The notes beneath the pieces were generated by a model. It did no database searches. It was not told the origin of the DNA and saw nothing but the letters and a program-made list of their open reading frames with translations. A DNA stretch of 64,000 nt from NCBI GenBank assembly GCA_021234155.1, contig JAJEKV010000058.1, positions 3,730,600 to 3,794,599 of the forward strand, given 5' to 3'. A program made the translations under genes and the position numbers. The DNA comes from Isoetes taiwanensis (Eukaryota; Streptophyta; Lycopodiopsida; Isoetales; Isoetaceae). Below are positions 1 through 13,300 of this stretch, piece after piece. How positions within the stretch are numbered: the stretch's first letter is position 1; each line of letters opens with the position of its first letter.

Positions 1-1280
1 TCTTTTGTTGGGTCATTTATTTTAGATTCCAGATATTTCAGATATTTCGTTCATTTTTGAACCCCAACTTCCATTCCGAATTAGAAAGATTGCCACATGG
101 CATCACCAAATTAAACTTCAAACAAAAATGGAGACCCAACTTCCATTTTGTGCATGGTCACAATTCTCAAATTAAGAGTAACGGTGATAAAAGACGGGAG
201 ACCTTGTGCACGGATTTCCAAACTTTTCAGCATTGCATACTAAGTGTAGGTGCTTGTCGAGCTAGTTTCATATGTTTGCATGCATGTTTTCTAATCATTT
301 TATGTGTACGAGCTACTTGCCATAGTTGTCAGGATGTTTTGATGCATGCAAGACAAACTTTTATCCTCTGTTATCTCGCAGTAAGAGCTATCGTAATAGT
401 CAGCTCTACAAGCAAATTAGTTTTTTTTTTTTTTTTTAGCGGGGCTTGTCTAACCCCCACCCCCTACTACAACATTTTCACGGCTTCTTAGACTATTCAC
501 GTGCTATGCCATATCGCACCATTCATTTTGCCTATTCGATTATCTAATATTAAATCATACGGCTATGAAAATAAAAAAATCTAGAAAATTGCGTGAGTGA
601 GTACGCCGGAGTTCGACTCGAGCTTCCTTTGGGTAAGGTTGCTTACGAAAACAGTATTTGTGGTTGGCCTTCATTTACTCCATTCTGAGGTTAATAATAG
701 TAGTTTTTCAGTTGCAAGTCCTCATTTGTGTCTACATAAGCCATTGAGTATTCCATTGCAATCTGGTCGTTTCAAATCCGAACCCCTGCTGAGTGCACAA
801 GCTACATGCAACATGACGTTTCTGAAGATATCCTTTTGGTCTGTCTTATTCAGCTAAAATATGATCTGCATTTCTTTTGAGTTCTCCTTCGAATTTTTTC
901 TTCTGCCATCTACTTTCCCTTCTTTCGTTCCTTCCTGTTTCTAGCAGTTGGATTAAAGGGCACCCTGCACCGTTTCTTCATTTAGGTGGAACGTTTGATG
1001 TTGGGAGAACGAGAGTAGCTACTTATGGGTTGTGAACACACTCTGCAATATGTTCCATAGGTGTGTTTATGCTCAATTGTTTGGATCTACAGTATAAGAA
1101 GATAGGCATGTCGCTTCTCAATAACACTATCATGTTGCAATTTGCTAAACTTATCAAAGGAGGATGTAATGCCAGCTTTATACCTTAGCACAAATCATCT
1201 AGCTCTAGAATACGAGAATGTAGTAAGAATATTAATAACATGTGGTCTTTGTAGTAAGATTTGGAATCTAGGCTCGAAAC
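1..1280. other. Intergenic, no gene recognised
   Basis: The stretch is AT-rich with short chance reading frames on both strands and a 17-base T run near 420-437. No domain motif, repeat or RNA gene could be supported. The open frames here (for example 57-491) are low-information translations without recognisable family motifs. Confidence 0.5.
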
Positions 1281-1536
1281 ATACTCAAGGTTCTTTCCTT
1301 ACTTGTATTGTTGAAAGTTGTTTAGCTCCAAAAATGGTTTCTACTGTATCAACACGCCTCACTCCATGCTCCACAACGTTGGCAGCTCCAAAAAGTTTTG
1401 TCCAATCGCTGTTAGTACTGAGATTGATTCTCCTCCATTTGAGCTTCCTCATCAGCATAAACAAAGTATCTGAAATTGTAACCAAATCAACTGTTAATCT
1501 TATGAATCCAATTTGTATCATATCAAACCTGTTTAA

Positions 1537-4475
1537 TTATTCCTTCAGGGGGGATGATTTCGCAATTAAAAATGAAGGCATTCCTTCCTTTCCAAATTCT
1601 CCAGAGGAGGATATAAATCCTCCAATCACCGGGATTTGAGGGCATAAAGAAGCCAGTTTCATCAAAGCTACCAAATCTGAACAAAAAATGTTAGTGGTTA
1701 GCCCCAAAATCCATTCCGACCACAAGCATTGCCTGAATAGATGATTCTCATCCTCCTTAGCATTCAGACACCTATCACAAACATCAAAGTTAGCCATAGA
1801 TAATTTGTATCTCTTACAGTTGGCTGTCAGGCCTTTATGCCAAAGCTGCCACATGAAATCTTTAATTTTCGGATTAACCGAGCTGCTCCACATATATTTC
1901 AGGTTTCTTCTGGCTGTGTCAGGGGAAACTCCCCATTTTAGATGGATGGTGATCTCTTGATTGCACATCAGAAATCTGTAAGCCAGTCTCACTGAGTAAC
2001 CTCATTTCCCGTTATGTTGCCAAGAGTCCACAGAATTAGACTAGCTGCCATGAGAAATGGTATTAGTAATAGCCTCACCGAGCATTTTTATGTGGTTGTC
2101 TTCCTCTGCAAGAACAGAGTTTTGGAAAGTAATAATCCCATCATTGTCAAAAAGGTCGTTAATAAGAATTACCCCCTTTACTTTCCAAAGCTTAGCTTGC
2201 TCAGGGAAATGGCAGGGTAGGCACATATTAGGATTGTCAAGGATTAGAGCCGAGTTCCAAAAAATTGACTGCTCCATAGAAAGCCCGTTCTTCCATGTAT
2301 ACATATTTCTAATTTCCAGCCAAGCCTTTATCCACTTCTTGATAATTCCAGGGGTATTAGCTGGGACAGAGAATGGAAAATATATTGAATGTGGAAGCTC
2401 CATCTTAAGGGATCTCCAACCATAAGGATGACATCTGTTGATGTAATGTCTGATCAAAATAGAGATCGGGTGCCTGATTTTATCATAGCAGGCTTTGTAA
2501 AAATATTTGGCAGCTAGGGCCAATTCCTGTTTTCCAATATTAATGGTGCCAAGACCACCCTCTTTTTAGCCTTACAGCATTCTCTCATTGACACAGGGCG
2601 CCAGCATCTTCTATTCTGACCCACAAGCTATGAATCTACCAATAATACTCTGAAGTTTGTTAGAGACCTTTTTAGGAGCTAAAATAACCGAGGATTGGTA
2701 GACCTGTGACGACGAGATCACAATATTGGCAATAATAGCCCTGCCATTTTTGGATAGATATTTGGAGTTCAAATAGTCAACCTTTTTATAGAACTTGTCA
2801 ATAATATCACTCCATAAGTCAAAAGCATTGCATCTAATAGCAAAGGGAATAGGAGGTGTTATACTTACAGCCTAAAAGGCTAGCCACCTGTACACCTTTA
2901 TCTTCATCTCTCGCTTGAATTGCCGATTTGAGAGGGTTGATCTTGCAGCCTGAGGCATTCCCAAAATCATAGAGGATCTGCTGAGTGTTAATGATAGAGT
3001 TATGATCCATGGATATCAGAATGAAGGTATCATCTGCAAAATGCCCATTAAGGATTTGGTCTGCTTGAGAGTTCTGAGGGAGGTCTAGACCCTTAATTGA
3101 GTTAGAAAGTTTAGCATCTTCTAGTTTGTTGTGAAGAGCCTCCATAACAATCAAGAAGAGAAAGGGTGCAAGAGGACAACCTTGTTTTACACCTCTTTGA
3201 ATAGAGAAAAAAGGGCTGCATTCTCCATTTATTAGAACAACAAATCTCGAATTCTTGAGAATAGCTCTAAAGATACCAATACTTTCTTCATTAAATCCCA
3301 AGGCTTTGTAACTTTTGAAGAGAAAATTCCAGCTCACTGTATCAAAAGCCTTGGTAATGTCCAGTTTGAGAAGAGCCACCTCCTGTCTGGAATCTTTAGC
3401 CCATTGCAGACCTAAAATAGCAGTGACAACAGTATCATGAGTATATCTATCTTTAAGGTAAGCTGATTGAGAGTTGCTAATTATAGAATCCAAAATCTTC
3501 TTAAGTCTAGCAGCAATAGCACCTGCAATAATCTTGTAGATAACATTAGTCAAAGAAATAGTTCTATAGTCAGAAAAGAAGATAGGAGAGTCAATTTTCG
3601 GGATAAGAGCAATTAGGATGGTGTTGATCCTAGCATCCAGACATTTACCAATTCTGAACCCGTTGGCTAACTTGATGATACAATCCCCTAAAATGGGCCA
3701 GGATTTCTTGAAGAATTCAGCTGGCAGACCATCTGGCCCAGGGGTTTTTCCATTATTCATACCTTTGACCACTTCCCTGAGCTCTTCATTTACAAAGGGA
3801 TTGGTTATCATATCATTCTGAGTGTCATTAACCCTTTTCCTCATATTGATGAAGTTGTCCATCATCCTCAGAACAATCTATATTAGTTCCCATGATGTTA
3901 GTAAAGTGATCAACTGCCGCCTTTTTGAGATTATAACCCCTTGAAATGAAATTATCTCCAATCTTGACTTCATAGATTTGATTCCTTTTGATCCTTGTCT
4001 TGGTCTTAATAAAGAAGTATTTGGAGTTGCACCTCTCATCTTCCTTGAGCTCCTTGATCTTGGCTTTCATCCTCCATCCTTTGGCTATATGAATTTCCTC
4101 TTTTTCAATCTGAATTCTAATATTTTCCTACTGTTCTATGGGTGCAAGATCCAATCTTCTTCTCAGGTCTTGTAAATGAGCTTGATTCTGAAGAAAAATG
4201 CTTCTTCCCCATTCTTTGAGCCAATTCTTAATGTGCTTTGCCAGATTAATCCACCACCACATCCAACCAGTTTCACCACAAGGTTTAGGGTGACAATTAA
4301 TAATCTCTTGCAGTCTGGTCATGAAATCCTCCTGATCCAAAAGGCTAACATTCATCTTAAAATAGGCCTTCTTTTTATCTCTGTTATCCTTTCCTATAAT
4401 AGTGATCATCTGAGGGAAGTGATCCGAGAGTGTGTAACCCTTCATATTCGCAATATGGTGTGTAAAACCTGTCAT
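1537..4475 (-). pseudogene. LINE-A ORF2 remnant: endonuclease end, reverse transcriptase, zinc-binding domain
   Basis: The protein would copy the LINE RNA into DNA at a nicked target. Visible in order on the minus strand are: the endonuclease end with TLSDHFP (about 4475-4400); the RT finger motif GKTPGPDGLPAEFF; LIALIPKID and SDYRTISLTN; the palm motif KLDITKAFDTVSWNF; GVKQGCPLAPFLF; and the catalytic box as FADD (about 3040-3030). The zf-RVT-like end CDRCLNAKEDENHLFRQC is near 1790-1720. The frame breaks near 4100, 2830 and 2040-1990, and the endonuclease N-terminus is absent. No working enzyme could be made. Family assignment is firm from the RT motifs. Confidence 0.88.
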
Positions 4476-4491
4476 GAAGGCAGCAGATACC

Positions 4492-6088
4492 CTACAGATT
4501 CCAGATAATTATCTTAACAGGATTAATCATCAACATTTGTACAAACCTTTGGCCATCCTTGATTGAATGGCCGAGTTTCTCGGGCTCAGTCTGACAGGTC
4601 CAATGTAGGATTTTTTCTGACCTCTTCCTCTTCTTTTTGAGGTGATCTATTTCCAACCCCATCTCATCACAGGAATGAATGAAGTCACTCTCTGAACTAT
4701 GTTCCTTTGTTTCTTCCTCTTCATAGGTCCCTCCCTTGATTGGGAAGGACAAAGTCACCATACCTGTGTTAATCTTAACAGCAAGATTGACATTTTTTAA
4801 TATGTGATTCCAATTATTGTCTAAAAACAAAGAATTGGGATCGGGGGCCAAGAGATACTCCCTGTTATCCATACTCTTTATATTGTTACAATCATCAACC
4901 GTAGCAATTTGAATTTCCCTATCATCTTTACCAGATCCATTGCTTTCCTCTTCTTTTATAGTATACGTTTTTGGACGCCCTTCCTGTCGTAACAGGGTAG
5001 GATGTTTGTTGTAGAGATTGTTCCCATAATCTCCCGACCCTTTCTTTAGATTCTGGTGAATCAGATGCTTGGAATAGACAATTTTGAGGTTAATGATTTT
5101 ATCCTCGGACAATTTGATCTTTACTGCATCCAACCACTTAGAATTGATTTCTTTTGAAATGCAGATCGATGGAAAATTTGTTTGAGGGATATTTATGCAT
5201 ATAATTTTCCCAAGATTGCCAGAGATGGCCTTAAGATGTGATATGGTCCACAAGGCTGGAGGCAGATTAGGGAAGGTAACCCAAGTAGAAGTCGAGATAT
5301 GATTAGAGTTACCGGGGGTAAACAAAGGGCTTCATCTCATGATGTAAAAATTGCCATTGCTAATTTTACCCGACTTCCTTTTTAGAATGTAATTTACACT
5401 ATAATTATCCCTGCACAAAATTTGAAAGGTTTTATCATCAATTTTAAGCAGGGATTGAATGGGAATTCTTTGCATTTTGGCAATCCAGAATTTAACCGCA
5501 CCAATTGATGGGCATTTGATGGGGAAATGGATAAGAAGCCCTTTCTTAGAATAAAGGTTAGCAGCAATGGGTTCCCTAATGCTTGAGAGATCAATGAAAT
5601 CCAAGCTATCAGAGGCCTGGTTAGAACAGGAATCCGGTTGCATATACGATACTTCTTTTGTTCAGCCCCAAACCATTGATCTCTTTGCAATTCTTGCAAT
5701 AGCACTGCTCTGTTTCTAACGGATTGAAATAACCGTTGGCATCCCTGATTTTGCATGCACAAGTGTCTTTTTTGAGCTTCGTCTGAAAGGTTTCATACTT
5801 CTGAGAAACTACCCCAAGAAACTAGTCTGCTTCCGATGGCAACCTACTTAGAACTTGTTTCCGATGCCTTTCAATGACATGATCTTCAGCTTCCTCCCAT
5901 CTTTTTATCAGTTTGATTGAGGCTTTCGAGTTCCATTGAAGACTCTCCAGATCAACCAGAGACATCTTGGCAAGATTAAGCAACGCATTCATAGATTTCT
6001 GGAAAATGTTGTTTTTTAGGCTATAACAGTCCTTTCTGTATGACCTTGTTTGGCCAAGATTTCTGTCCATATCTTGAAGCAGTTCCAA
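4492..6088 (-). pseudogene. LINE-A ORF1 remnant with DUF4283-like domain
   Basis: In plant L1 elements ORF1 is an RNA-binding partner of the reverse transcriptase. The segment around 5580-5100 reads GLLIHFPIKCPSIGAVKFWI, then later LPPALWTISHLKAISGNLGK. This resembles the DUF4283 domain that opens many plant L1 ORF1 proteins. It is followed by a long polar, lysine- and glutamate-rich tail ending near 4492. The frame is interrupted near 5335 and 5770. No CCHC zinc knuckle was seen. It lies directly upstream of ORF2 on the same strand. Confidence 0.65.
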
Positions 6089-6847
6089 GGTAATCCAGAC
6101 CCAATCCCTGTCATTCGCCCTTTCGGAGTTGTAATCTTTTTCTAAAATTTTCAGTTTTTCCAGAGTATCACATATAATATCGCCGCCCTCTGTTGATTTT
6201 TTATAAGCTCAAAGGTGATATACAAAGATTTCATCTTGTCCCATACTTGATCTTTCCTGTCCTCCATCCAGAAGATGTTTGTCCACTCTTCGTCCTCGAT
6301 GTTTTTAAGTTCTTTCTCCATAACTTGCTAGTTCTGTGTGAGAACCGATCTTCCTTTTCCTTCCTTGGTCATTTTTAGTTTTCACTCGCGAATCTCCACA
6401 CCAGGATTTGAAGGTCAGTGAAGAACCAAGCCGGGCGAAGATCAAAGAAATCCATCCAATGTAAAATCGGTTCAATCCCAAATCTTTCAAGCACCGAAAT
6501 TTGAAAGAGGTTGCGTGAAAATCTTCCTAAGGCAAGATATCGCGAATTATGAGTCGAAACTCTTAAAGATCTGGCTCTGTCAAAACACAGAATACTGAGA
6601 AAATGACTGTTCAAAGCTGATCTACTAAATCCTATTCTAGTTCTAGAATTGTACGTTTGGATGATTAGACTATCTAAAGCTGATATTGTCACATCAAATT
6701 CTGAAGGGATAACGGGGAAACCCAGTCCCTGGAGAACAGCCTCCAACAAGCCCTCATCCACCGGGGCTGGGTTTCGCACGGAACCCAAGGCACGTCGCGA
6801 AGCGCCTAACGTTCATCTCCCTCCCCTCGGAGTTGTTCTCAACATAG

Positions 6848-9000
6848 ACATTGACACCCAATTGATTCTAAATTGATGGACATAGAAGTCATTCACAAGC
6901 ATTTCATCAAACAAACAAAAGGACTAACCCTTCGAGAGCTTTTCAAAAAATCCAGTTAGATTGCGTGACAGTCCCTTCAGCATGGTGATTTTCTCCTCCT
7001 CGTAGCTGCATTTCTTCTTCTCCAATTCTAAGCTCTCTTTATGAGCCTTTTTATTGAATTCTGTCGTAGCAGTAATGGCCTTCACAACCTCTGCTGCAGC
7101 ATTCTAAATTGTCTTGGGTTTTGTTAGTCCTGTGCCTCCTGGTTCAGGACTATTCATGCATACGACGGACCAGGTCAAGCTCAAGGATCCACAGACAGGC
7201 ATGGGTCAGCCATCAAAGGCTCAGCAGAAGACCAAGCAGCAGACCACGCAGTCAAAGCCTGCGTCCGTCAACAAGAGGCGCCGCTCAGACAAGTGATGAC
7301 CCGTCACCGCCCGTGTCAGCGTCAGCGTGATTCTAGGCATTTCAAGAGGCACCGCCAACATTCCTGCAAATCAGGCCTCCTTCCAGGAGTCGGCACCGAG
7401 ATCAGTCCGAGTGTCTATATTGGGCCAGAGGCCATTGTACTATATATATGAGTAGAGCTAGCATATGATGGCTAGATGAGTTTTGAGTCTTGTCTCTTTT
7501 CAGTCTTCTCTCAATTGCGAGAGCTCATGTATGTTCATCATTGATATCAAGGAAGCATATCATTTTCCTCTCATTGTTCTTTTCTGTTCCGTTTTCTTCT
7601 TCTTGTTCTTTTCTTGCAAATCCCGCGTGACATAGTCCCCAGGATTCTCCTGTTAGATCCAAGGGTCCTCACAGAGGGCTGTCTTGCAGGAGTTCCCGAA
7701 AGGTTTCTGGGCCATGCAAGTGGGTTTCTCTTCAGATTCCTTTGGTCTATCTTTCGATGCTTTTCTTTTTTCCATACTAGGCATATCAATTTCTTCAACC
7801 TCATCTAGATCGTTTTCCATCGGAGTGTTAGCATCACTTGCACTTTCGTGAGCATAACACATAATATATGCTCGTTGGTTCATGCATTGATCTATAAGAT
7901 CATCCACCTACATGTCTCACTCCTTTCCGCACTAGACATATTATTTTGATTTTTATCGGCCCTTGTACTCCTTATACATGGCTTGCCACTTTTGTCTAGG
8001 TCCGGACACTTCAACACCAATTGCACGTAAAGTTTGTGTGAAATATCAACATCTTGTCTACCTGCTTTAGTGAGAAATTTTTCGTGCATCGTTCTACGAA
8101 GATGAAACAACATAACAACCCAGTGATCCTTCCAGTTAATGCCCTTGTCCTTCACAATATCTCTTGCTGACATTTTAGTAATCTTGGGTTACGGCCTCGC
8201 CTTTTTTTTTTCAGATAGCTCATTAGAAACATCTTGGGAGCCAAGTGTGTCAGACTGAAATACAGGTGGACAAGTGAAGATGTTAGCAGGAGGAGCAAAC
8301 ATCTCAGACATTTCTGAAAAGGCTGAAAGTGCATCATAAGGATAACGTGGACGGCTAATTGGACGATAGGGATAGTGAACAACAGGAGGTGTGTTGGTTG
8401 GATGTTTGGCATGTCTTCTAGAGGGGAATTCTCATCAATGCTTTGAGAAAGAAGAACGAATGAGGAATAACTTGATTGGAACATTTGGCTATAAGGCTCA
8501 AATTCGGCCATATCTGGAAAAAAAGAGCAAAGCAAGAAGGAAGATTAAAAATAAATTCATGAGGAAAAATCTACATCATTCTTAGACTACTTGCAAAGAA
8601 AGCATTCTATCTGTTAATTTGATTATCATTCAACTTACATGCATAAATTAAGCATGGATAATCCAAACAAAATGTCCTTTGAAAGTATAGATCGGAATTC
8701 GAATAAAATGTTCTCTATGTGGAAGCCTACAATTATGAATAACAAAATACTGACCTATTTCAAAGATTCTTGTAGAAGGGCAATGGTGCTAGCAAAATGG
8801 ATTTCTGCAGAGGAGAATCAACTTCTTTAAGCCTTGGAGAATGAACAGGAAAAAGGTCAATCATTTCTGGTTCAGCTTTTTGATGATGAAGGAAGGAAGG
8901 AAGGAAGTATATTTTAACGTCCGCGGAGGCCAAACTTGACCTATGAGACGGTACATGCAGTACACAAAGCAGATAAAACCACACCAAAAAGACAAAATGC
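6848..9000 (-). pseudogene. Myb/SANT-like PIF/Harbinger-associated gene, copy 1
   Basis: This copy shares long stretches with the array at 28.5-40.2 kb. On the minus strand it has a Pro/Ser-rich N-terminal part (about 8535-8190), then a trihelix-like segment (NWKDHW, later CRWMILI in place of CRWYDLI). An acidic segment (LDEVEEIDMPS) follows, then a Lys/Glu-rich coiled-coil-like tail (near 6940-7080). This matches the Myb/SANT-like DNA-binding partner protein of plant PIF/Harbinger elements by family resemblance. A 580-bp insertion at 7122-7701 cuts the tail. Frameshifts elsewhere make this copy non-functional. Exon limits are not resolved. Confidence 0.6.
7122..7701. mobile_element. 580-bp LTR-like insertion
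   Basis: Other copies of the surrounding repeat read straight from CTTGGGTTT into CTGGGCC. Here the two halves are separated by 580 bp flanked by GGTTT (7117-7121 and 7702-7706), a 5-bp target duplication as made by LTR-retrotransposon integrase. The insert begins TGTTAG and holds a TATATATATGAG promoter-like box near 7440. It ends CCCGAAA rather than the usual CA. It may be a solo LTR with an eroded end or a small terminal-repeat element. Confidence 0.6.
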
Positions 9001-9640
9001 TACTATACAATGTGTCCCTACCAGGGTTGCCCTTAAGGCAAAATCTGTCTAAGCATAATTTAGAAGGTCGGGCGAATAATAGAGTTGCAAGGTTAGCTAT
9101 GCTGGCGAATGTTTTCTAGACATGAATGCTTTTTATAGAAATCTAGGCGAATCATGGCCAATATTATTTTGCTAAGATTTAAGTGTCTTTATTTTTCAAG
9201 TGCAATTTCTGTGGTGAGATTTTATTCATCGGCATCTATATTTAATCAAGAACACAAACACATTATAACTATAGTTGCATGATGCAATACGACAACTTAA
9301 CCTTTGCAAATGAGAACGCGGCTTATCCTTGTACATAAAACAAATCTATTAAAAGGGAGGTCTGTAAAAAATGCTCTCCAGTGCATCCTTAGAAGTATTT
9401 GAAACACAATAGCTACAAAAACAACTCTTAAAATTATCATATGTATCTGGATGGATATAGAGAATAGATTAGGTTATGAAGAAAGCCTGGAATACTAGGC
9501 GATTCTTTAAGAAATCTTCGAGAAGGAGGGTAGAGGATAAGGCGAATCCATAGTTATGACGCTTAGTGGATGTGACGAATTTTCAAGTGGAGTGAGATTT
9601 GTTTGTAGAAAAGTTGGCTAATTTTATTTTTTTCATCTAT
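9001..9640. other. Intergenic, no gene recognised
   Basis: No open frame with recognisable motifs, no repeat structure and no RNA gene could be supported. The stretch lies between Myb/SANT-like copy 1 and the 3' half of the split LINE-D. Confidence 0.4.
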
Positions 9641-9650
9641 ACGGGCCCTA

Positions 9651-9979
9651 CTAAACCATAGCATCAAAATTTCTCGATACCCTTAAAAAATAGCCTTTTG
9701 GCGAACTTTCGTCCTTAAGGGCTACCCTGGTCCCTACTACTGGGATGAAAAAACCCCCACATGGGAGGAAAAACCCTGGTAGTAGGCTCTCAGATCCCTT
9801 GTCCTGTAAGGGATTCTCTGATTGTAGAGACTTGCAAAATGTAGGATGCGAGACACGCAACCATTGGCGATGCCAGCAATTGATGCAGCGGTGCCGTAGA
9901 GCATCTAAGATCAGCATGTGTTGCTCGGATATGCGTATATGCCGGACACTCTTGCAGAGCATGGTGCTCATCCTCTACT
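9651..9979 (-). pseudogene. LINE-D reverse transcriptase, C-terminal half (split by the 18-kb element)
   Basis: Read on the minus strand, this encodes LVEDEHHALQECPAYTHIR and following residues, the histidine/cysteine part of a LINE zinc-binding C-terminus. The preceding part, with RTGSHHLRIETGRW and ERICQCCHMRT, lies at 28056-28520 on the same strand. Joining the two restores the same residue spacing as in the LINE at 63.1 kb (CLVC, three residues, LIEDEAHVFLYC). The halves were therefore one ORF, interrupted by the element at 9980-28051. Confidence 0.75.
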
Positions 9980-10004
9980 AACAAGATTGCGTATTAAACG
10001 GGAG
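9980..10004 (+). repeat. Left terminal inverted repeat of the 18-kb element
   Basis: It begins AACAAGATTGCG and ends TTAAACGGGAG. It matches the reverse complement of 28027-28051 except at positions 7, 12 and 13. It is immediately preceded by TACT, the presumed target duplication. Confidence 0.8.
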
Positions 10005-10360
10005 CAAATCATCGAAACGAGAGCAAAAGGAATATTCCTAAAAGATTCCCTTTTTTACAAAAAAAGGGGGGTAAAATGAGGTTAAAAAAAAAAGTTGCAT
10101 GAAATTCAATTTTGATCCCCCCCTCCCCCCCAAATGACTAGATTTTTTGTGGAACGAAAGAATTGACTTTTTCAAAGTGACACTTTTCAGAGCAAGTAGA
10201 ATGTTCTTGAGTATGTTTTTATAGAGAAACTCTAATTTCAAAGGATAAAATATTTAACAAGAAATTGAAGTAAAGTCTGTAACTGATACTGTAGTATTCT
10301 CAAAATTTGAAGATAAAATCTTCATATTCACATGCAAAATTTACAGTCTTTTTCTAAGAC
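10005..10360. other. Left subterminal region of the element
   Basis: It lies between the left terminal repeat and the stop of the DUF7869-type gene. It contains homopolymer-rich tracts (A runs near 10050 and 10085, C runs near 10120) and no coding signal. It presumably holds the 3' end and polyadenylation region of the minus-strand gene. Confidence 0.4.
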
Positions 10361-13300
10361 TCAATTATGTGCAAAAGTGTGAGGAGTGATGAAGGAGGGA
10401 TCCAGAACGTCATCATGTTCATTTATGCCATCCTCATCTCCTTCACTTCTTTCGCTATCACTAAAGGAAGTGCTTGAGTTGTCTTCCTCATCACTATCAA
10501 CAGATGGTGAAGCATTGCCACCACCACTCCCTTCTTCATCCTCTTCCTCGTAATTACAAGCCTTTTTAAGCAAATTGATAGTTCTCTGGCGCAGACGATT
10601 GTCAGATTTCAATTTGAAATCGTAGCATAATATAGTCACATCACTTAAGTTCAGCTCGTCCCTACAACCCACTTTCTTAGACTTCCTCCCCTTTCCTTGA
10701 GTTCTCATTTCTAACTCATACCTACCTTCAAAAGCATTTTCTGAACGTGTGGCCAGCCAATGAATCTTGAGTTTAGTTACTAAGCCTTCCGCCTTTGATC
10801 GTATCAAGAACTTTTGCTATCCAAAAGGCCGACCTTTGTCATCTTTCTCGGTTGGAAGAGCAATCAAAGATACCTTTAGCTATTTACGTGATACTCATTT
10901 TAAGCGTCTTGGTCCGAGGTACATGACTGGGTCCTCTTCTTCCTCTCTGCCGGGTGCTATTGCAAAGATGACTTAGACCTGCCACGGTTTCGGGATTGAT
11001 GGAAGGTATCGGGCCATTGAAATGGTTCTTGCAACTGTCTTAGAGCTAGATGTTCCAAGACATCCTTCTGGTCAAGAAAAAAATTTCTCCACCACATCTG
11101 ATCTTCTTCTGAGAAGTACTTGAAGCCAGAGTAAATGTCATTTTCAATGGCTTTTAAGGATGTCAATGGGGTACTTTTCTTCTGTTTGGACTCCTTAGGA
11201 TTTTTGAGAGGTAGTTGCTCAGCACGCTCTATGAAGCAATGGTCTGGAACAAATTTAAGGAAGTGCAATCCCTCTGGTGGACTCCAATCCTTAGTTGTGG
11301 TGTACTTCTTCCCCTGTAAGAAGCTTTGTCCATCCTTCAAGTAGAACTTAATGTGATATTGAAAGGTAAGATCATTCAACTTGTTCCAGCTAGTTCTCTA
11401 TCTGAACGTTGAGGAAAAACAAACTCTCTAAAGTCAGCAGTCTCTTTAAGAAGCTCGACCACTGGAACAGGAGTGTAAGAATCTTCAATGATTCGAACTA
11501 AAGTAGGAAGACAAAAAGCTTTCTTCCTTCTAAGGCGCACAGAAAATCTGCTGAACATCTGGTCAATCTGATCATGGGTGTGCCCCACAAGTAAAAATCC
11601 GAGCCTTACTTTTCTGAAGATCCTTAGCTCCACTAGCATAGCACAATAAGCAAAGAGTGTTTGATTCTTGTTCTCTCTTGTAGTGTTGTCAAGTTGCAGG
11701 TAGAGCACTGGTGGTAGTTGCTCTTGCTCGCAGAGGACCTTGTTAAGAATTGTAATTGTCAGGTTTGGGTCACCATGCAAGTTTGGATACGTCAAAAATA
11801 CTTTGCACTTTAGACTTCCTTTGAATCCTACAAGGTGGACTTTAACAAAATATTCCTCTGGCACATCTTTTGGAATATTTAGGAAATGGGGTAGAGTTGT
11901 CTTTTTTTGATCCATTCCATCAATTACAATCGACATATATTGCAATGGACGTTCGAGAGCTTTTTTCTGTGCTTGGCCAGCTTTCTTCTCTCTGCTGCTT
12001 GTTGTTCACGATGTCTGGCAAGATTCTGTTGCACAATATCTGTAAAAGAAATTAGGTTAAAATATTCTTTTTATAACAAGTAAGAGGCTGGAGAGCTTGA
12101 GCTTACTTCTTTCGACCTCTGTCTTTGCAGTTTCTCGTTGACTTTTTAACTCTGCACATCTTGAGCAAACAGACGTTCTATGTCTTCTTGGAATTTTTAC
12201 CAGGCCAAATTCACTCTTCCACAATCTAGTGAAGTGTGAGTAAGAGATGTGCTGAAACTGAATGCAAGTCTCTTTGTATTCTTTGAAGACATCCTTTTTT
12301 GTAATATTGTCTGTCAGATGATACATGTTGCTATTAGGCAACTTCTCACATGTCTCTCTAAAATATTTCTCCATCCATGTCACAGCAGCCAGGGCATGCA
12401 TGGTCACAACTCTTCTTGGACCACAATGATCATCAATTGCTGGATTTTTGTCCAGTCTTTTGTGTATTCGAGACATTCTTGTGGACCCTAAACGGTGGAC
12501 AACCATGAATCATTTTTGGCAGACTTGTTCACGGTTAACGTAGTGCAAGAATGTGTTGCAGTCTGGTGTTACATGAGTAGGCATTCTGGTCAGCCAATGT
12601 CATTGAACTGTAGTTGTCTCTAACTGCTCGTAATTTAGCCATGTTAAATCTGTTTGATGCAACCCAATGAGCAGCATTTAGTTCTCAAGAGTCTCCTCAT
12701 TTTGTGTACATCCATAAGGTTTCTTCTTCTTACAGAGGAGCATGCTCTCAAACTCTTTGAAGATTGGCCGGAGAACATGTAATCTCGTTGTTCCTCGTTG
12801 GTGTCTTCATCGTCTGATGAAACTTCTACTCTAGGGGTGACTTCCTCAGTCCTGAGTGGTGTGTTTGTAGAGGAAAACAGGCCACGTGAAGTTGTTCCCG
12901 GAAAAGGCGGTAGCATAGTGTTAAAGGATGGTGATGGCCCATAAGAGGTTGTGGCTGCAGCAGTTCTTGTACCCTCCTAAGAAGGAGTTCTTGCAAACAT
13001 ATCCTTTAGAGCGGACTGGAATTCTGCAAATCCATGTGTCACAACCATTGTATTACAAGGAGTACATGCTGCAGCATCGTCTTCATTTGTAGTGAAGTCC
13101 CGGGGACGTAAATTGTAGTGAATCTCACGCCTTCTTACGGTTCCTTGTGTACTTGCACGAAGGGGGGTGAAACTACAAACGGTGGGGGTAGCTTGTTCTT
13201 GAGCACTCGTTGTGGTGGAGCCTCTGTAGGTCCGGGGGATGGAACAAAGGGTGGTGGCAGCATGCTCCGAACTGGAGGTGATGCTTTGGAAGGAGATGCG

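Larger units (their letters stand above)
1537..6847 (-). mobile_element. LINE-A, decayed non-LTR retrotransposon (plant L1 type)
   Basis: On the minus strand the order is 5' region (6847-6089), an ORF1 with a DUF4283-like domain (6088-4492), then ORF2 with the end of the endonuclease, reverse transcriptase and a zinc-binding C-terminus (4475-1537). That is the standard plant L1 arrangement. The N-terminal part of the endonuclease is missing between ORF1 and ORF2, so an internal deletion is inferred. No poly(A) tail or target duplication was found at the low-coordinate end, so the 3' border is uncertain. The high-coordinate border meets the Myb/SANT-like repeat near 6847. Confidence 0.85.

Noticed and set aside
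1142-1639. 165-codon plus-strand frame.
   Set aside because: It overlaps the end of LINE-A and has no family motif. It is a chance frame opposite degenerate sequence.
8885-8910. GGAA microsatellite.
   Set aside because: A short simple repeat (about five units) with no sign of function.
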